A DNA stretch of 64,000 bases from NORP240 sp942492445. GTDB taxonomy: Bacteria > Pseudomonadota > Gammaproteobacteria > Pseudomonadales > Pseudohongiellaceae. The stretch is from NCBI GenBank assembly GCA_942492445.1, contig CALOEW010000063.1, positions 1 to 64,000 of the forward strand, given 5' to 3'. Below are positions 35,667 through 44,587 of the stretch, one piece after another. The notes under the pieces were generated by a model, which ran no database searches, had not been told where the DNA came from, and worked only from the letters and a program-made list of their open reading frames with translations. The stretch's first letter is position 1, and each line of letters opens with the position of its first letter. The translations under genes and the position numbers were made by a program.

Positions 35667-37436
35667 CTATTCCTTGACTGGTTTCCTGACCCGGATACTG
35701 AGCTCCTTCAGCTGCTCGGCCGTTACCTGGCCCGGCGCATCGGTCAGTAGACAGGCCGCCGACTGGGTTTTCGGAAAGGCTATCACCTCTCGTATGGAGT
35801 TGGCACCTGTCATCAGCATGATAAGCCGATCGAGCCCGAAGGCTATGCCGCCGTGAGGGGGGCAGCCGAATTTCAGTGCATCCAGCAGGAATCCAAACTT
35901 TTCATTGGCTTCTTCGTCCCCGATCCCCAGGACCTTGAACACCAGTTGCTGGGTCTGAGGAACATTGATACGGATGGACCCTCCACCCAGTTCGGTCCCG
36001 TTCAACACCATATCATAAGCACGGGACAGCGCCTGGCCCGGATTTTCCGCCAGCTCCGCGGCACTGCAGGAAGGCGACGTAAATGGGTGATGCAATGGCG
36101 TCAGCTGCCCATTGCCGTCTTTTTCAAACATTGGAAATTCCACTACCCAAAGCGGTGCCCAGCGATCAGCCACCTGCCCCAGTTCCTGGGCTACCCTGAT
36201 TCGCAGTGCACCGATAGCCTCATTGACGACGTCAGCCTTATCGGCACCGAAAAACACGATATCGCCGTCACCGGCATTCACTCTTGCCATGAGCTGATGC
36301 ACCGTGGAATCCGGCATAAACTTGATTATCGGTGACTGCAGCCCCGTTATACCGGCACTCAGATCGTTGACCTTGATCCAGGCCAGACCCTTGGCTCCGT
36401 AGATACCCACGAAGCGGGTGAAATCGTCTATCTGCTTGCGACTCAGACTCGCGCCGCCCGGAACCGGAAGCGCCACCACCCTGCTCTCGGCATCCTTTGC
36501 CGGGCCGCTGAATACCTTGAAATCCACATCCTGCATCAGGTCCGCCACATCGACCAGTTCGAGATCAATGCGAAGATCCGGTTTGTCTGATCCGTATCGA
36601 CGCATGGCTTCGGCGTAGGTCATGCGCGGAAACTTCCCGAGGTCCACATCCAGGTGCTTTTTAAACACCTGCCGGACCATCTCCTCGGTAATGGTCATGA
36701 TCTGCTCCTCGTCCATAAACGAGGTTTCGATATCCACCTGGGTGAACTCGGGCTGACGGTCTGCCCGCAGATCCTCATCGCGGAAACACTTTGCTATCTG
36801 GTAATAGCGATCCATTCCCGCTGCCATGAGTATCTGTTTGAACAGCTGTGGCGATTGCGGCAGGGCAAAAAAACGCCCTTCGTGGGTACGACTGGGTACG
36901 AGGTAGTCCCTGGCGCCTTCGGGAGTTGCGCGGGTCAGGATCGGAGTCTCGATATCGAGAAACCCGTTGTCGTCAAGGAAGTTGCGAATGGTGTTGGTTA
37001 CCTTGGAACGGAATCGCAGTTTCTCGACCATCTCCGGACGCCGCAGATCGATATAGCGATAACGCAGCCTGATGTCCTCATGCACATCGACGTGTTCATC
37101 AAGCTGGATTGGCGGAGTCTGCGCGGCATTCAGCACGTTCAATTCCTTGCCAAGCACCTCGATACTGCCAGTTGGCATTTCCGCATTCACCGTACCCGGG
37201 GGTCGCTCCCTGACCCGGCCCTTTACCTGCACCACAAACTCACTGCGCACGCCTTCGGCGACAGCGAAACTTTCTTGTGTGTCCGGGTCGTACACCACCT
37301 GTGTGATACCGTCGCGGTCACGCAAATCAAGGAAGATCACACCACCGTTGTCCCGCCGTCTATGAACCCAGCCGCAGAGGCTTACCTGCTCTCCCACATG
37401 GGTTTCATTGAGTTCTCCACAATAATGACTGCGCAT
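35667..37436 (-). CDS. aspS: Aspartate--tRNA ligase
   Basis: AspRS charges tRNA-Asp. The 589-residue protein has the N-terminal OB fold (VSLCGWVHRRRDNGGVIFLDLRDRDG). Motif 2 is CFRDEDLRADRQPEFTQ, the bacterial GAD insertion spans about 290-420, and motif 3 is GGIAFGLDRLIML. The length is normal for the bacterial enzyme. It heads the yebC-ruvCAB run and is 25 bp upstream of yebC. Confidence 0.98.
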   Translation of the reverse strand: MRSHYCGELNETHVGEQVSLCGWVHRRRDNGGVIFLDLRDRDGITQVVYDPDTQESFAVAEGVRSEFVVQVKGRVRERPPGTVNAEMPTGSIEVLGKELNVLNAAQTPPIQLDEHVDVHEDIRLRYRYIDLRRPEMVEKLRFRSKVTNTIRNFLDDNGFLDIETPILTRATPEGARDYLVPSRTHEGRFFALPQSPQLFKQILMAAGMDRYYQIAKCFRDEDLRADRQPEFTQVDIETSFMDEEQIMTITEEMVRQVFKKHLDVDLGKFPRMTYAEAMRRYGSDKPDLRIDLELVDVADLMQDVDFKVFSGPAKDAESRVVALPVPGGASLSRKQIDDFTRFVGIYGAKGLAWIKVNDLSAGITGLQSPIIKFMPDSTVHQLMARVNAGDGDIVFFGADKADVVNEAIGALRIRVAQELGQVADRWAPLWVVEFPMFEKDGNGQLTPLHHPFTSPSCSAAELAENPGQALSRAYDMVLNGTELGGGSIRINVPQTQQLVFKVLGIGDEEANEKFGFLLDALKFGCPPHGGIAFGLDRLIMLMTGANSIREVIAFPKTQSAACLLTDAPGQVTAEQLKELSIRVRKPVKE

Positions 37437-37497
37437 GGTCTGTCCGTCCTGTTACTGAATAGAAGTCTGTAGTCGCCCGATCCGAAGGCTAATCCAC

Positions 37498-37839
37498 TCA
37501 AGTTGCGGACCCGGGTTTATCCGCGCCCGATCCGCTGCTCTTGCCACTTTCCGGTTTTTTCTCCGCCTGGCCGGCCGGCTTGCTGCTGGAATCCGCGCCC
37601 GGGTCCGCTTTTCCTGTGGCGCCCGTATCTCCACTGTCAACGAGGTGTTTTTTATTGTCCTTCTTAAAATCGGTTTCATACCATCCACCCCCTTTAAGCC
37701 GGAAGCTTGCCGCGGAAACCAGTTTCTGCAGCCCGTCTTTCTGACAGGCAGGACATTGAACCAGCGGCTGATCACTGAACTTCTGTAATACTTCCAGCTG
37801 GTGACCACATTTGGAGCAACGATATTCGTAAATCGGCAT
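37498..37839 (-). CDS. FmdB-family zinc ribbon protein
   Basis: A 113-residue protein has an N-terminal zinc ribbon: MPIYEYRCSKCGHQLEVLQ and CPACQKDGL give two CxxC pairs, the FmdB regulatory-protein pattern (PF09723). A disordered Ser/Gly/Lys/Pro-rich tail follows from about residue 60. The start at 37839 (MPIYEY) is the family start; the five codons before it are not conserved. It lies 61 bp upstream of aspS, a common pairing. The function of this family is not well defined. Confidence 0.9.
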   Translation of the reverse strand: MPIYEYRCSKCGHQLEVLQKFSDQPLVQCPACQKDGLQKLVSAASFRLKGGGWYETDFKKDNKKHLVDSGDTGATGKADPGADSSSKPAGQAEKKPESGKSSGSGADKPGSAT

Positions 37840-38533
37840 AGTTCTTTTCACCATGTCTGTCCACCGGCCAGAGGCCGTTGGACTCTTGCACCTGCTTCTT
37901 ACGTGAAGGAAAGCAAAGAATGGAATGCCTGAATGCCGCCAGCAGCATTCCCCGGGCCCGGGCTCGAAAGCGCTGGATTATAACCTAATAACAGTTTGTC
38001 CGGCACGTTTCTTTTGCCCGCAATCGGCCGGCAAACTGACTGCCGAATTGTGGTCTGAGAGGTGGTCATTCAGGGTGCGGCCGCGGCGGTTACCGCAGGA
38101 TGCTTTTCGGGTCTGAGCCAATGTTGTGCAACACGAACCAGGACAATACGAAAAGTGTGCAGGCAGGAACCACATCAGGACAGAACAACGGCGTGTCTGA
38201 ATCTCCCTCGACATGAAACAGTTCAGGGTAGAATGACCTTGACTTTTTCAAAAGGCAAAGGATGCACATAAGCACTGCGATTTTGAGAAAAACACCGGTA
38301 TTTTCAGGTTAAAAATGCCATAAGTGCTTGCTTGCAGTTTGTGAATGATTTATAAATGACGACCCTGTGGAAGGCAGTATTTTTTGCTGAACCATTATCG
38401 AAGCTCACTATCATTCAGGCATTAAGGGCGAGAACCTTTACGCATTCTCCGGTCGAGCATCCCCATCCGGGTTGACGGAAGCGTAATAAAAATCACTGTT
38501 CATTTTCACCAATAACGAAAAAGAGATTTCACT
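37840..38533. other. 694-bp divergent intergenic region
   Basis: This interval separates the FmdB-like gene (minus) from the HU-like gene (plus) and must hold promoters for both. The short open frames (for example on the minus strand at 37978-38275) have no homology. It becomes AT-rich from about 38220, and a good sigma-70-like promoter lies at 38328-38356. The 170-bp leader after it could hold regulatory structure, but no clear riboswitch is seen. Confidence 0.5.
38328..38356 (+). promoter_or_regulatory. Candidate sigma-70 promoter for the HU-like gene
   Basis: TTGCTT (38328-38333) and TATAAA (38351-38356) are separated by 17 bp in AT-rich DNA. They lie about 178 bp before the HU-like ATG, so the leader would be long. 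This is a pattern match only. Confidence 0.4.
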
Positions 38534-38908
38534 ATGGCTGTCAAAAAAGCATCCTCCAAAAATGGAGCGGCAAAACCACGACGTGCTCCCGCTGTGCAGA
38601 AAAAATATACCAAAACCGAAATTCTTAATGAGATCGCTCAGAACACCGAACTTTCAAAGAAGCAGGTGGCAGCGGTTCTGGATGAATTGGGCACCGTAAT
38701 CGAGCGCCACATTCGCAAGCGTGCCGTCGGTGAGTTCACTCTCCCGGGTCTGCTCAAGATCAAGTCGGTTGTCCGTCCGGCGCGACCTGCCCGCAAGAAC
38801 GTACCCAACCCGTTCAGGCCTGGTGAAACCATGGACATCCCCCGCAAGCCGGCCTCGACCCGCGTCAAGGTTCTGCCATTGAAGAAATTGAAGGAATTCG
38901 CCCAGTAA
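38534..38908 (+). CDS. HU-family nucleoid protein with a basic N-terminal extension
   Basis: The 124-residue protein holds an HU/IHF fold from about residue 23: YTKTEILNEIAQNTELSKKQVAAVLDEL (helical dimer body), VGEFTLPGLLKIK, then a long DNA-binding arm NPFRPGETMDIPRKPASTRVKVLPLKKLKEF. The first 20 residues are Lys/Ala/Arg-rich and disordered. The arm lacks the common RNP signature text and is longer, typical of the 'DUF-like HU' branch found beside standard HU genes. A terminator follows at 38963. Confidence 0.88.
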   Translation: MAVKKASSKNGAAKPRRAPAVQKKYTKTEILNEIAQNTELSKKQVAAVLDELGTVIERHIRKRAVGEFTLPGLLKIKSVVRPARPARKNVPNPFRPGETMDIPRKPASTRVKVLPLKKLKEFAQ

Positions 38909-38962
38909 CGGCCCGACAGCTTCGTCGACGGTAATGGCCAGAAGCCATTGGTGATTACCCGA

Positions 38963-38990
38963 AAGGCAGCCCTGGAGGCTGCCTTTCTGC
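38963..38990 (+). terminator. Rho-independent terminator after the HU-like gene
   Basis: AAAGGCAGCC (38963-38972) pairs perfectly with GGCTGCCTTT (38978-38987) over a 5-base loop. The T-run is short (TTTCTG). It lies 55 bp after the HU-like stop and just before proS, which must then have a promoter close by or read-through. Confidence 0.75.
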
Positions 38991-39006
38991 TTTGAGGAAA
39001 AGGAAA

Positions 39007-40753
39007 ATGCGTGCCACCCAATACCTGATTGCCACCATCAAAGAGACTCCTGCAGACGCTGAGATCATCAGCCACCAGCTGATGTTGCGAGCCGGTCTGA
39101 TCAGAAAACTGGCCAGCGGCATGTATACCTGGTTACCGATGGGATGGCGGGTACTGCAGAAAGTGACCGCGATTATCCGTGAAGAAATGGACCGGGCCGG
39201 TGCCATGGAAGTATCGATGCCGGTGGTGCAATCCGCTGACCTGTGGCAGGAATCCGGCCGCTGGGAAGTGATGGGCCCGGAATTACTGCGTTTCGTCGAT
39301 CGACACCAGCGCGAATTCTGCCTGGGTCCCACCCACGAAGAGGTCATAACCGATCTGGTACGCAATGAATACAACAGCTACAAGCAGCTGCCTGCCACTT
39401 TTTATCAGATTCAAACCAAATTCCGGGACGAGCGTCGTCCCCGCTTCGGCATAATGCGGGCGCGTGAATTTCTCATGAAAGATGCTTACTCGTTCCACAT
39501 TGACCAGGAATCTCTCGATGCCACTTATCGGCAGATGTACCAGGTGTACTGCAACATCTTCGACCGGCTGGGATTTGAATACCGGGCAGTACTGGCTGAC
39601 TCGGGTAATATCGGCGGAGCCCTGTCGCATGAATTTCATGTACTGGCCGACTCGGGTGAAGACCGCATCGTATTTTCAACCTCGGGGGATTATGCGGCAA
39701 ACATTGAACTGGCCGAAGGCCAGACGCCACTGCCCGCCGATGCACCCGAGGGGGAAGTGGTAACGGAGACTGTCGAAACAGGGGCTGCGCATTCCATGGC
39801 GGACCTTGAACAGCTTCTGAAGCGTTCCACCAGGGGCATGTTAAAAACGCTGATTGTAAAGGGCGCGCCACCTGAGGCACGGGGTGCTTCTCCCTGTCTC
39901 GTCGCGCTGGTACTTCGCGGTGACCAGGAGCTTAATGAAACCAAGGCTGCCAAAATTCCGGAAGTTCTGTCTCCTTTGCAATTTGCCACCGACGAGGAGA
40001 TCGAAACTGTACTTGGCTGCAAGGCCGGAAATCTGGGACCATTGCGCAAGGATATCCTCACCATTGCCGACCCCAGCGCCGCAACCATGACCAACTTCAT
40101 CTGCGGGGCCAACCGGCCTGGGCATCATCTGATCAATGCCAACTGGCGGCAGGACTGTCATTTCGATCGGGTTGAGGACATTCGAACCGTCCAGGAAGGT
40201 GACAGCACTCTCGACGGCGGCGCCACTCTGTCGATCAAACGGGGAATCGAAGTCGGGCATATCTTCCAGCTTGGTACCAAATACAGCGAAGCGATGAATG
40301 CCAGGGTGCTGGATGAGAATGGCCGCAGTATCACCCTGACCATGGGGTGTTACGGAATTGGCGTAAGTCGCATCGTGGCCGCCTGTATTGAACAGCGTCA
40401 TGACGATAAAGGCATAATCTGGCCCGACAGGCTGGCACCTTTTCAATTGGTGGTAATCCCCATCGACGCACACAAAGTCCGAACAGGTAACGGCAGTTTC
40501 GGAACGTATTTACCAGCAGGCAGGCAATCTGGGCCTGGAGGTCCTGCTTGATGACCGCGACCGTAAAACCAGTGCCGGCGTGAAATTTGCCGAAGCCGAG
40601 CTCATCGGGTATCCACACCGGGTGGTCGTGTCACCCCGGACTCTGGCAGATGGAGTGGTGGAATACAAAAGCAGAACCGATGCAGATAAGCAACTGGTGC
40701 CGGTTGACGCATTTCTGGAGTTCCTGGCCGAGCGGGTTGCACCGGAACACTGA
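39007..40753 (+). CDS. proS: Proline--tRNA ligase (one frameshift)
   Basis: ProRS charges tRNA-Pro. From ATG 39007 (AGGAAAAGGAAA upstream) the protein has the class II core with TFYQIQTKFRDERRPRFGIMRAREF. The bacterial editing insertion follows (about 225-400, with the YbaK-like MLKTLIVKGAPPEA region), and then motif 3 GCYGIGVSRIVAAC. One extra base at about 40475-40478 breaks the frame after IDAHK. The anticodon-binding tail (EQVTAVSERIYQQAGNLGLEV... to VAPEH) continues in another frame to TGA 40753. The total is 582 codons plus one base. Confidence 0.95.
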
Positions 40754-40776
40754 AGGCGCCGGACGCTGGTACCGGT

Positions 40777-41058
40777 TCAATCCTGGACATCAAACCCCTG
40801 ACCGGGTGTCGCGTCGACCTTATGCAGGTCCAGGATATCGACCCTGGCCAGAGTGGGGCCGTGCTGCAACCACTGTGTCATACTGTCAACGGGACCCAGT
40901 GGGCCACTGATCAGCAGTTCGACCCGCCCGTCTGAAAGATTTTTTACCCAGCCATTCAGACCAAGTTCGAGCGCCTTGCGCCTGGTCTCGGCGCGGAAAA
41001 ATACGCCCTGAACCCGCCCCGTTACAAACCCGTGTAATGTCAACAGCTGTTGCTGCAT
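40777..41058 (-). CDS. acyP: Acylphosphatase
   Basis: AcyP hydrolyses acyl phosphates such as acetyl phosphate and 1,3-bisphosphoglycerate. The 93-residue protein has the signature GRVQGVFFRAETRRKA with catalytic Arg, and GWVKNLSDGRVE with the catalytic Asn. It converges on proS with a 23-bp gap. The presence of phosphoketolase and acetate kinase elsewhere in the window makes acetyl phosphate a plausible substrate, but that is inference. Confidence 0.93.
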   Translation of the reverse strand: MQQQLLTLHGFVTGRVQGVFFRAETRRKALELGLNGWVKNLSDGRVELLISGPLGPVDSMTQWLQHGPTLARVDILDLHKVDATPGQGFDVQD

Positions 41059-41154
41059 CGTCGCCTGCCCCGACGGAAATTGCCTGGTCCGGTCACTGGT
41101 TTAGCCTCCCGGATTCCGTATAATGGCTGCTCAACAGGTTCTTGACAACTCGAC

Positions 41155-42507
41155 ATGGCTTTTGACTATATCCAGATGTCGCGACTGCGACATTCGCTAC
41201 AGGCACGAATCAATAGTTTTCTGTGGGAGCAGAACTTTTCCGCCCTGCCGTACTGGCGTCGTATCCTGGTTCGAAGCGCCCAGATAGTTTATGCCATCCT
41301 GCGAGACATCTCCGAGGGACAGCTCAGCCTGCGGGCAATGAGTCTTGTGTACTCGACGATTCTGGGGTTTATTCCGACACTCGCCCTGATTTTTGCGGTT
41401 CTGAAAAGTCTGGGCGTACACAACGCCATGGAGCCGGCTCTGAACACGCTGCTGGAAGCGCTTGGCGATCGTCGGGACGAAGTCGTCAGCCAGATTATCG
41501 ATTTCGTGGACAATATTCAGGTGGGAGTAATCGGGATCACCAGCATGGGTGTGCTCATCTACCTGGTGCTGGAAATGATGCGCAAGATCGAATCCAGCTT
41601 CAACTACATCTGGAACGTCAGCCAGGGTCGCTCATTGTCCAGCCGGATCAGTGAATACCTGTTCGCTGTCATAGTCAGTCCACTACTGATCTTCATTTCC
41701 ATCAGTATCACTTCGTCCGTTAACACGACGCTCGTTATCAATTACCTGGACCGCCTGGCGTTTGGAGGCGTGATAATCAATTTTCTGGCAGTGCTGTTTC
41801 CGCTGCTTTTCATGTCGCTGGCTTTCGCCTTCGCCTACAGTTTTCTGCCCAACACCAAAGTTCGCTTCTCCTCGGCCTTTACAGGCGGTGTGGTAACAAC
41901 TCTCGGCTGGAAAATAATGGGCGCCATTTTCAGCAACTTTCTTATCGGAGCGGCCAGGGAGTCCATTTACCTGGCCTTCGCCACGGTACTGGTAGTCATG
42001 ATATTTGCTTATGTAGGCTGGCTGGTTGCTCTGTTGGGCGCGGACATCGCGTACTATCACCAATTCCCGAATAAAACCAGGACTGGCCGCAAGCAGCTCC
42101 CGATGAGCATCAATCAGCATGAACAGCTGACTCTGGCGGTGGCTGCCCTGATCATCCATCGCTTTCAGGAGCGCCAGCCACCTATGAGCGACGAGGAGAT
42201 CGCCAGCCGCTTTGGTGTCGGGCAGCTGTTTATCGAACGGATCCTGAAACATCTGGTAAATTCCGGACTGCTTGCCCGGACCGGTGATGAACCGCCCCGC
42301 TACCTGCCTGCCGGCACCATAGAGAACTGTACCCTGTTGGAGATCTGGCGCACGCTGCGGGAGGCACGGGCGAGCGACCTGCAGGAAAATTCGCAGCTGC
42401 CTGAGTATCAGCAGGCCCGGGAATTCCTGCGCAATCTCGACCTGGCTGCCGAGGAGAAACTGGGCAGCCAGAAGATCATCGATATGGCACAGAGAGAACT
42501 GCAATGA
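41155..42507 (+). CDS. YihY/BrkB-family membrane protein with a C-terminal winged helix
   Basis: A 450-residue inner-membrane protein of the YihY/virulence factor BrkB family (PF03631), historically misnamed ribonuclease BN. About six membrane helices lie between residues 60 and 310 (AMSLVYSTILGFIPTLALIFAVL, VGVIGITSMGVLIYLVLEMM, IINFLAVLFPLLFMSLAFAFAY, IYLAFATVLVVMIFAYVGWLVALLGADI). The last 130 residues form a soluble winged-helix-like domain (SDEEIASRFGVGQLFIERILKHLVNSGLL). Its stop overlaps the arsC start by 4 bp. The transport substrate is unknown. Confidence 0.88.
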   Translation: MAFDYIQMSRLRHSLQARINSFLWEQNFSALPYWRRILVRSAQIVYAILRDISEGQLSLRAMSLVYSTILGFIPTLALIFAVLKSLGVHNAMEPALNTLLEALGDRRDEVVSQIIDFVDNIQVGVIGITSMGVLIYLVLEMMRKIESSFNYIWNVSQGRSLSSRISEYLFAVIVSPLLIFISISITSSVNTTLVINYLDRLAFGGVIINFLAVLFPLLFMSLAFAFAYSFLPNTKVRFSSAFTGGVVTTLGWKIMGAIFSNFLIGAARESIYLAFATVLVVMIFAYVGWLVALLGADIAYYHQFPNKTRTGRKQLPMSINQHEQLTLAVAALIIHRFQERQPPMSDEEIASRFGVGQLFIERILKHLVNSGLLARTGDEPPRYLPAGTIENCTLLEIWRTLREARASDLQENSQLPEYQQAREFLRNLDLAAEEKLGSQKIIDMAQRELQ

Positions 42508-42863
42508 CAACTGTGACGCTTTATCATAACCCGCGCTGCTCCAAGTCACGTGCGGTGCTGGCTCTTCTGGAAGAAAATGATATTACCCCGGAAATTGTCT
42601 ACTACATGGATAATCCACCGGACACCAGACAACTCAAAAACCTGCTGAAAAAACTGAACATGAATGTCAGGGATGTGTTGCGCCGCAGTGAACCGGAGTA
42701 TGAAGAACTGGGTCTGGATGATGCAGGGCTTGCCGATGAAATCGTCCTGGATCTGCTGGCCAAGCACCCCAGGTTATTACAAAGGCCCATCATCGTGACC
42801 GACAGCAGCGCGATAATCGGCAGGCCTCCGGAATCTGTACTGCCGTTTATCGAGGCATCGTAA
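42504..42863 (+). CDS. arsC: Glutaredoxin-type arsenate reductase (ArsC family)
   Basis: ArsC reduces arsenate to arsenite using glutathione and glutaredoxin. The 119-residue protein has the active-site NPRCSKSRAVLALLEE (Cys12) and the anion-binding Arg in LQRPIIV. Family members that act in other redox roles (YffB-like) differ in this N-terminal signature, so arsenate reductase is favoured. It is coupled with yihY upstream (4-bp overlap) and wrbA immediately downstream. No arsenite pump or arsR is in the window. Confidence 0.9.
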   Translation: MTTVTLYHNPRCSKSRAVLALLEENDITPEIVYYMDNPPDTRQLKNLLKKLNMNVRDVLRRSEPEYEELGLDDAGLADEIVLDLLAKHPRLLQRPIIVTDSSAIIGRPPESVLPFIEAS

Positions 42864-43463
42864 ATGGGAAACCCCTACGTACTGGTACTCTATTACAGCC
42901 GTCATGGAGCTACCGCACAAATGGCCGCACTCATCGCCCGGGGCATAGAACAGGTGGCCGGAGTGGAAGCCAGAATCAGGACCGTTCCCGCGGTGTCTCC
43001 GAGGTGTGAGGCAACTGAACCGGCGGTTCCCGAGAAAGGAGCCGTCTATTGCAGCGAGGAGGATCTGCGTGACTGCGCCGGCCTGGTACTCGGCAGCCCT
43101 ACCCGGTTCGGAAACATGGCGGCTCCACTGAAATACTTTCTCGATACCACCGGTGGCCTGTGGGTATCCGGTGCCCTGATCAACAAGCCGGCAGCCGTAT
43201 TCACTTCCACTTCGTCCTTGCACGGAGGGCAGGAAAGCACGTTGCTAAGCATGATGAATCCGCTGTTGCACCACGGTATGGTGCTATGTGGGCTTCCCTA
43301 TACCCTGCCGGAGCTCAACACCACCACCAGTGGCGGCACGCCATACGGTCCGAGTCACCATGCAGGCCCCGACAGCGACAACCCGGTCACCGAGGCCGAA
43401 ACCAGACTCTGCCTGTCCCTGGGCCGGCGTGTGGCTGAACTGGCGGTCAAATTACAGCAGTAA
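42864..43463 (+). CDS. wrbA: NAD(P)H:quinone oxidoreductase, WrbA type
   Basis: WrbA is a tetrameric flavodoxin-like enzyme that reduces quinones by two electrons. The 199-residue protein has the FMN phosphate loop YYSRHGATAQMA and the conserved GSPTRFGNMAAPLKYFLD. The quinone-binding region STSSLHGGQESTLLSMM and PYGPSHHAG follow. Its ATG follows the arsC stop with no gap. It forms a four-gene run yihY-arsC-wrbA-DUF2069. Confidence 0.93.
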   Translation: MGNPYVLVLYYSRHGATAQMAALIARGIEQVAGVEARIRTVPAVSPRCEATEPAVPEKGAVYCSEEDLRDCAGLVLGSPTRFGNMAAPLKYFLDTTGGLWVSGALINKPAAVFTSTSSLHGGQESTLLSMMNPLLHHGMVLCGLPYTLPELNTTTSGGTPYGPSHHAGPDSDNPVTEAETRLCLSLGRRVAELAVKLQQ

Positions 43464-43873
43464 TGATACCCACAACCAGGAATCGATATTCCAGAATCAT
43501 GTTTCCGCTCACCACTCCCGAGCTGCCGTTAGCCAGAAAAATGGTATTGTTCGGTTACTACGGTCTGATTCTCGCCCTGCTCTACAACAGCCTTGCCATG
43601 ACCACCGCTGCTGGTGTCACCACATTGGTCCTGTGGTTACTGCAGAGTCTGCCTTTGCTGCCCTTTGCCCCCGGCTTGCACCGCTCCCGGGTTCGATACC
43701 ACGCCTGGCTCAGTTTCGTGGTGTTGATGTATTTCATACACGCCGTTTTATCAGCCTTTACTCCTGGCAAACTGGCCCCGGGGCTGGTGGAGATTTTCTT
43801 CTGCATCCTGCTGTTCGTGTCACTGATACTGTTTATCCGAAAGTTCTCGCGCAAGGCGCACCAGGATAATTGA
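43463..43873 (+). CDS. DUF2069 family membrane protein
   Basis: A small inner-membrane protein (136 residues or 124 if starting at ATG 43499) has four hydrophobic segments (KMVLFGYYGLILALLYNSLA, VTTLVLWLLQSLPLLPF, AWLSFVVLMYFIHAVLS, IFFCILLFVSLILFI). This matches DUF2069 (PF09842), often found next to wrbA. The start ATG overlaps the wrbA TAA as TAATG. Function unknown. It converges on hda with a one-base gap. Confidence 0.85.
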   Translation: MIPTTRNRYSRIMFPLTTPELPLARKMVLFGYYGLILALLYNSLAMTTAAGVTTLVLWLLQSLPLLPFAPGLHRSRVRYHAWLSFVVLMYFIHAVLSAFTPGKLAPGLVEIFFCILLFVSLILFIRKFSRKAHQDN

Positions 43874-43874
43874 C

Positions 43875-44586
43875 CTACCAGTCCATAATTTCCTTAATCA
43901 GGGGGATAGTGATGCGTCGCTTCCGTTCCAGAGACTGGCGATCCAGATTCTGCAGCAGATTCATCAGGGCTGCCGGGTTTCGGTCATGGCGACCAAGGAC
44001 ATAATTCACAACAGCGTCGGGAAGCCTGATACCAAGTGCTTCGGCACGGCGTCTTAACAACTGCGGTTTCTCGGAATCGGACAGTTCGTGTAACTGGAAT
44101 ACGACCCCCGAATGCAACCGCGACCGCAGATCGGCCAGTTTGATCTTCCAACCCCGCCGGCGGTGTACTGGCAGCAACGATAAACCGGGTACGCTGATCC
44201 CGCGCACGATTGTAAAAATTGAAAAGAGCCAGCTCCCAGTCCTCCCTTCCGGCAACAACGTCGAGATCATCCAGGCATACCAGATCCAGATGTTCCAGAC
44301 CGTCGAGCAATTCCGGATTCAGCTGGTCGTCGGCCCGTGATAATGGAATATAGATGGGCGAAGCCGTTGCCTGTGCCTGCTCGTGGCACAGCGCCTGTAA
44401 CAGATGGGTCTTTCCGGACCCAGGCCTTCCCCAGATATAGGTAAACCCGTCACCCGGTTGCAGCGCCAGCTCATGCAGGTGCTGGAACAGTTGCCGGTCC
44501 CGCGAACTGGGAAGAAAATTCCTGAACGTGGCGGCATCATCCAGTTGGAAGCCCAGCAACAATTGCCGCGGAGGCATAACGTTCAC
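43875..44586 (-). CDS. hda: DnaA regulatory inactivator Hda (one frameshift)
   Basis: Hda binds the sliding clamp and stimulates ATP hydrolysis by DnaA, stopping re-initiation. The protein starts MNVMPPRQLLLGFQLDD (the QL-rich clamp-binding motif), then Walker A GRPGSGKTHLLQAL and Walker B CLDDLDVVAG. An extra base in a GGGG run at 44154-44157 (minus strand) breaks the frame after STPPAG; the sensor and lid part (IKLADLRSRLHSGVVFQL) continues in the other frame to 43875. The total is 237 codons plus one base. It lies one base after DUF2066. Confidence 0.92.
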
Positions 44587-44587
44587 G

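Noticed and set aside
36654..37472. 272-codon plus-strand frame opposite aspS
   Set aside because: Antisense shadow of the conserved aspS; no independent support.
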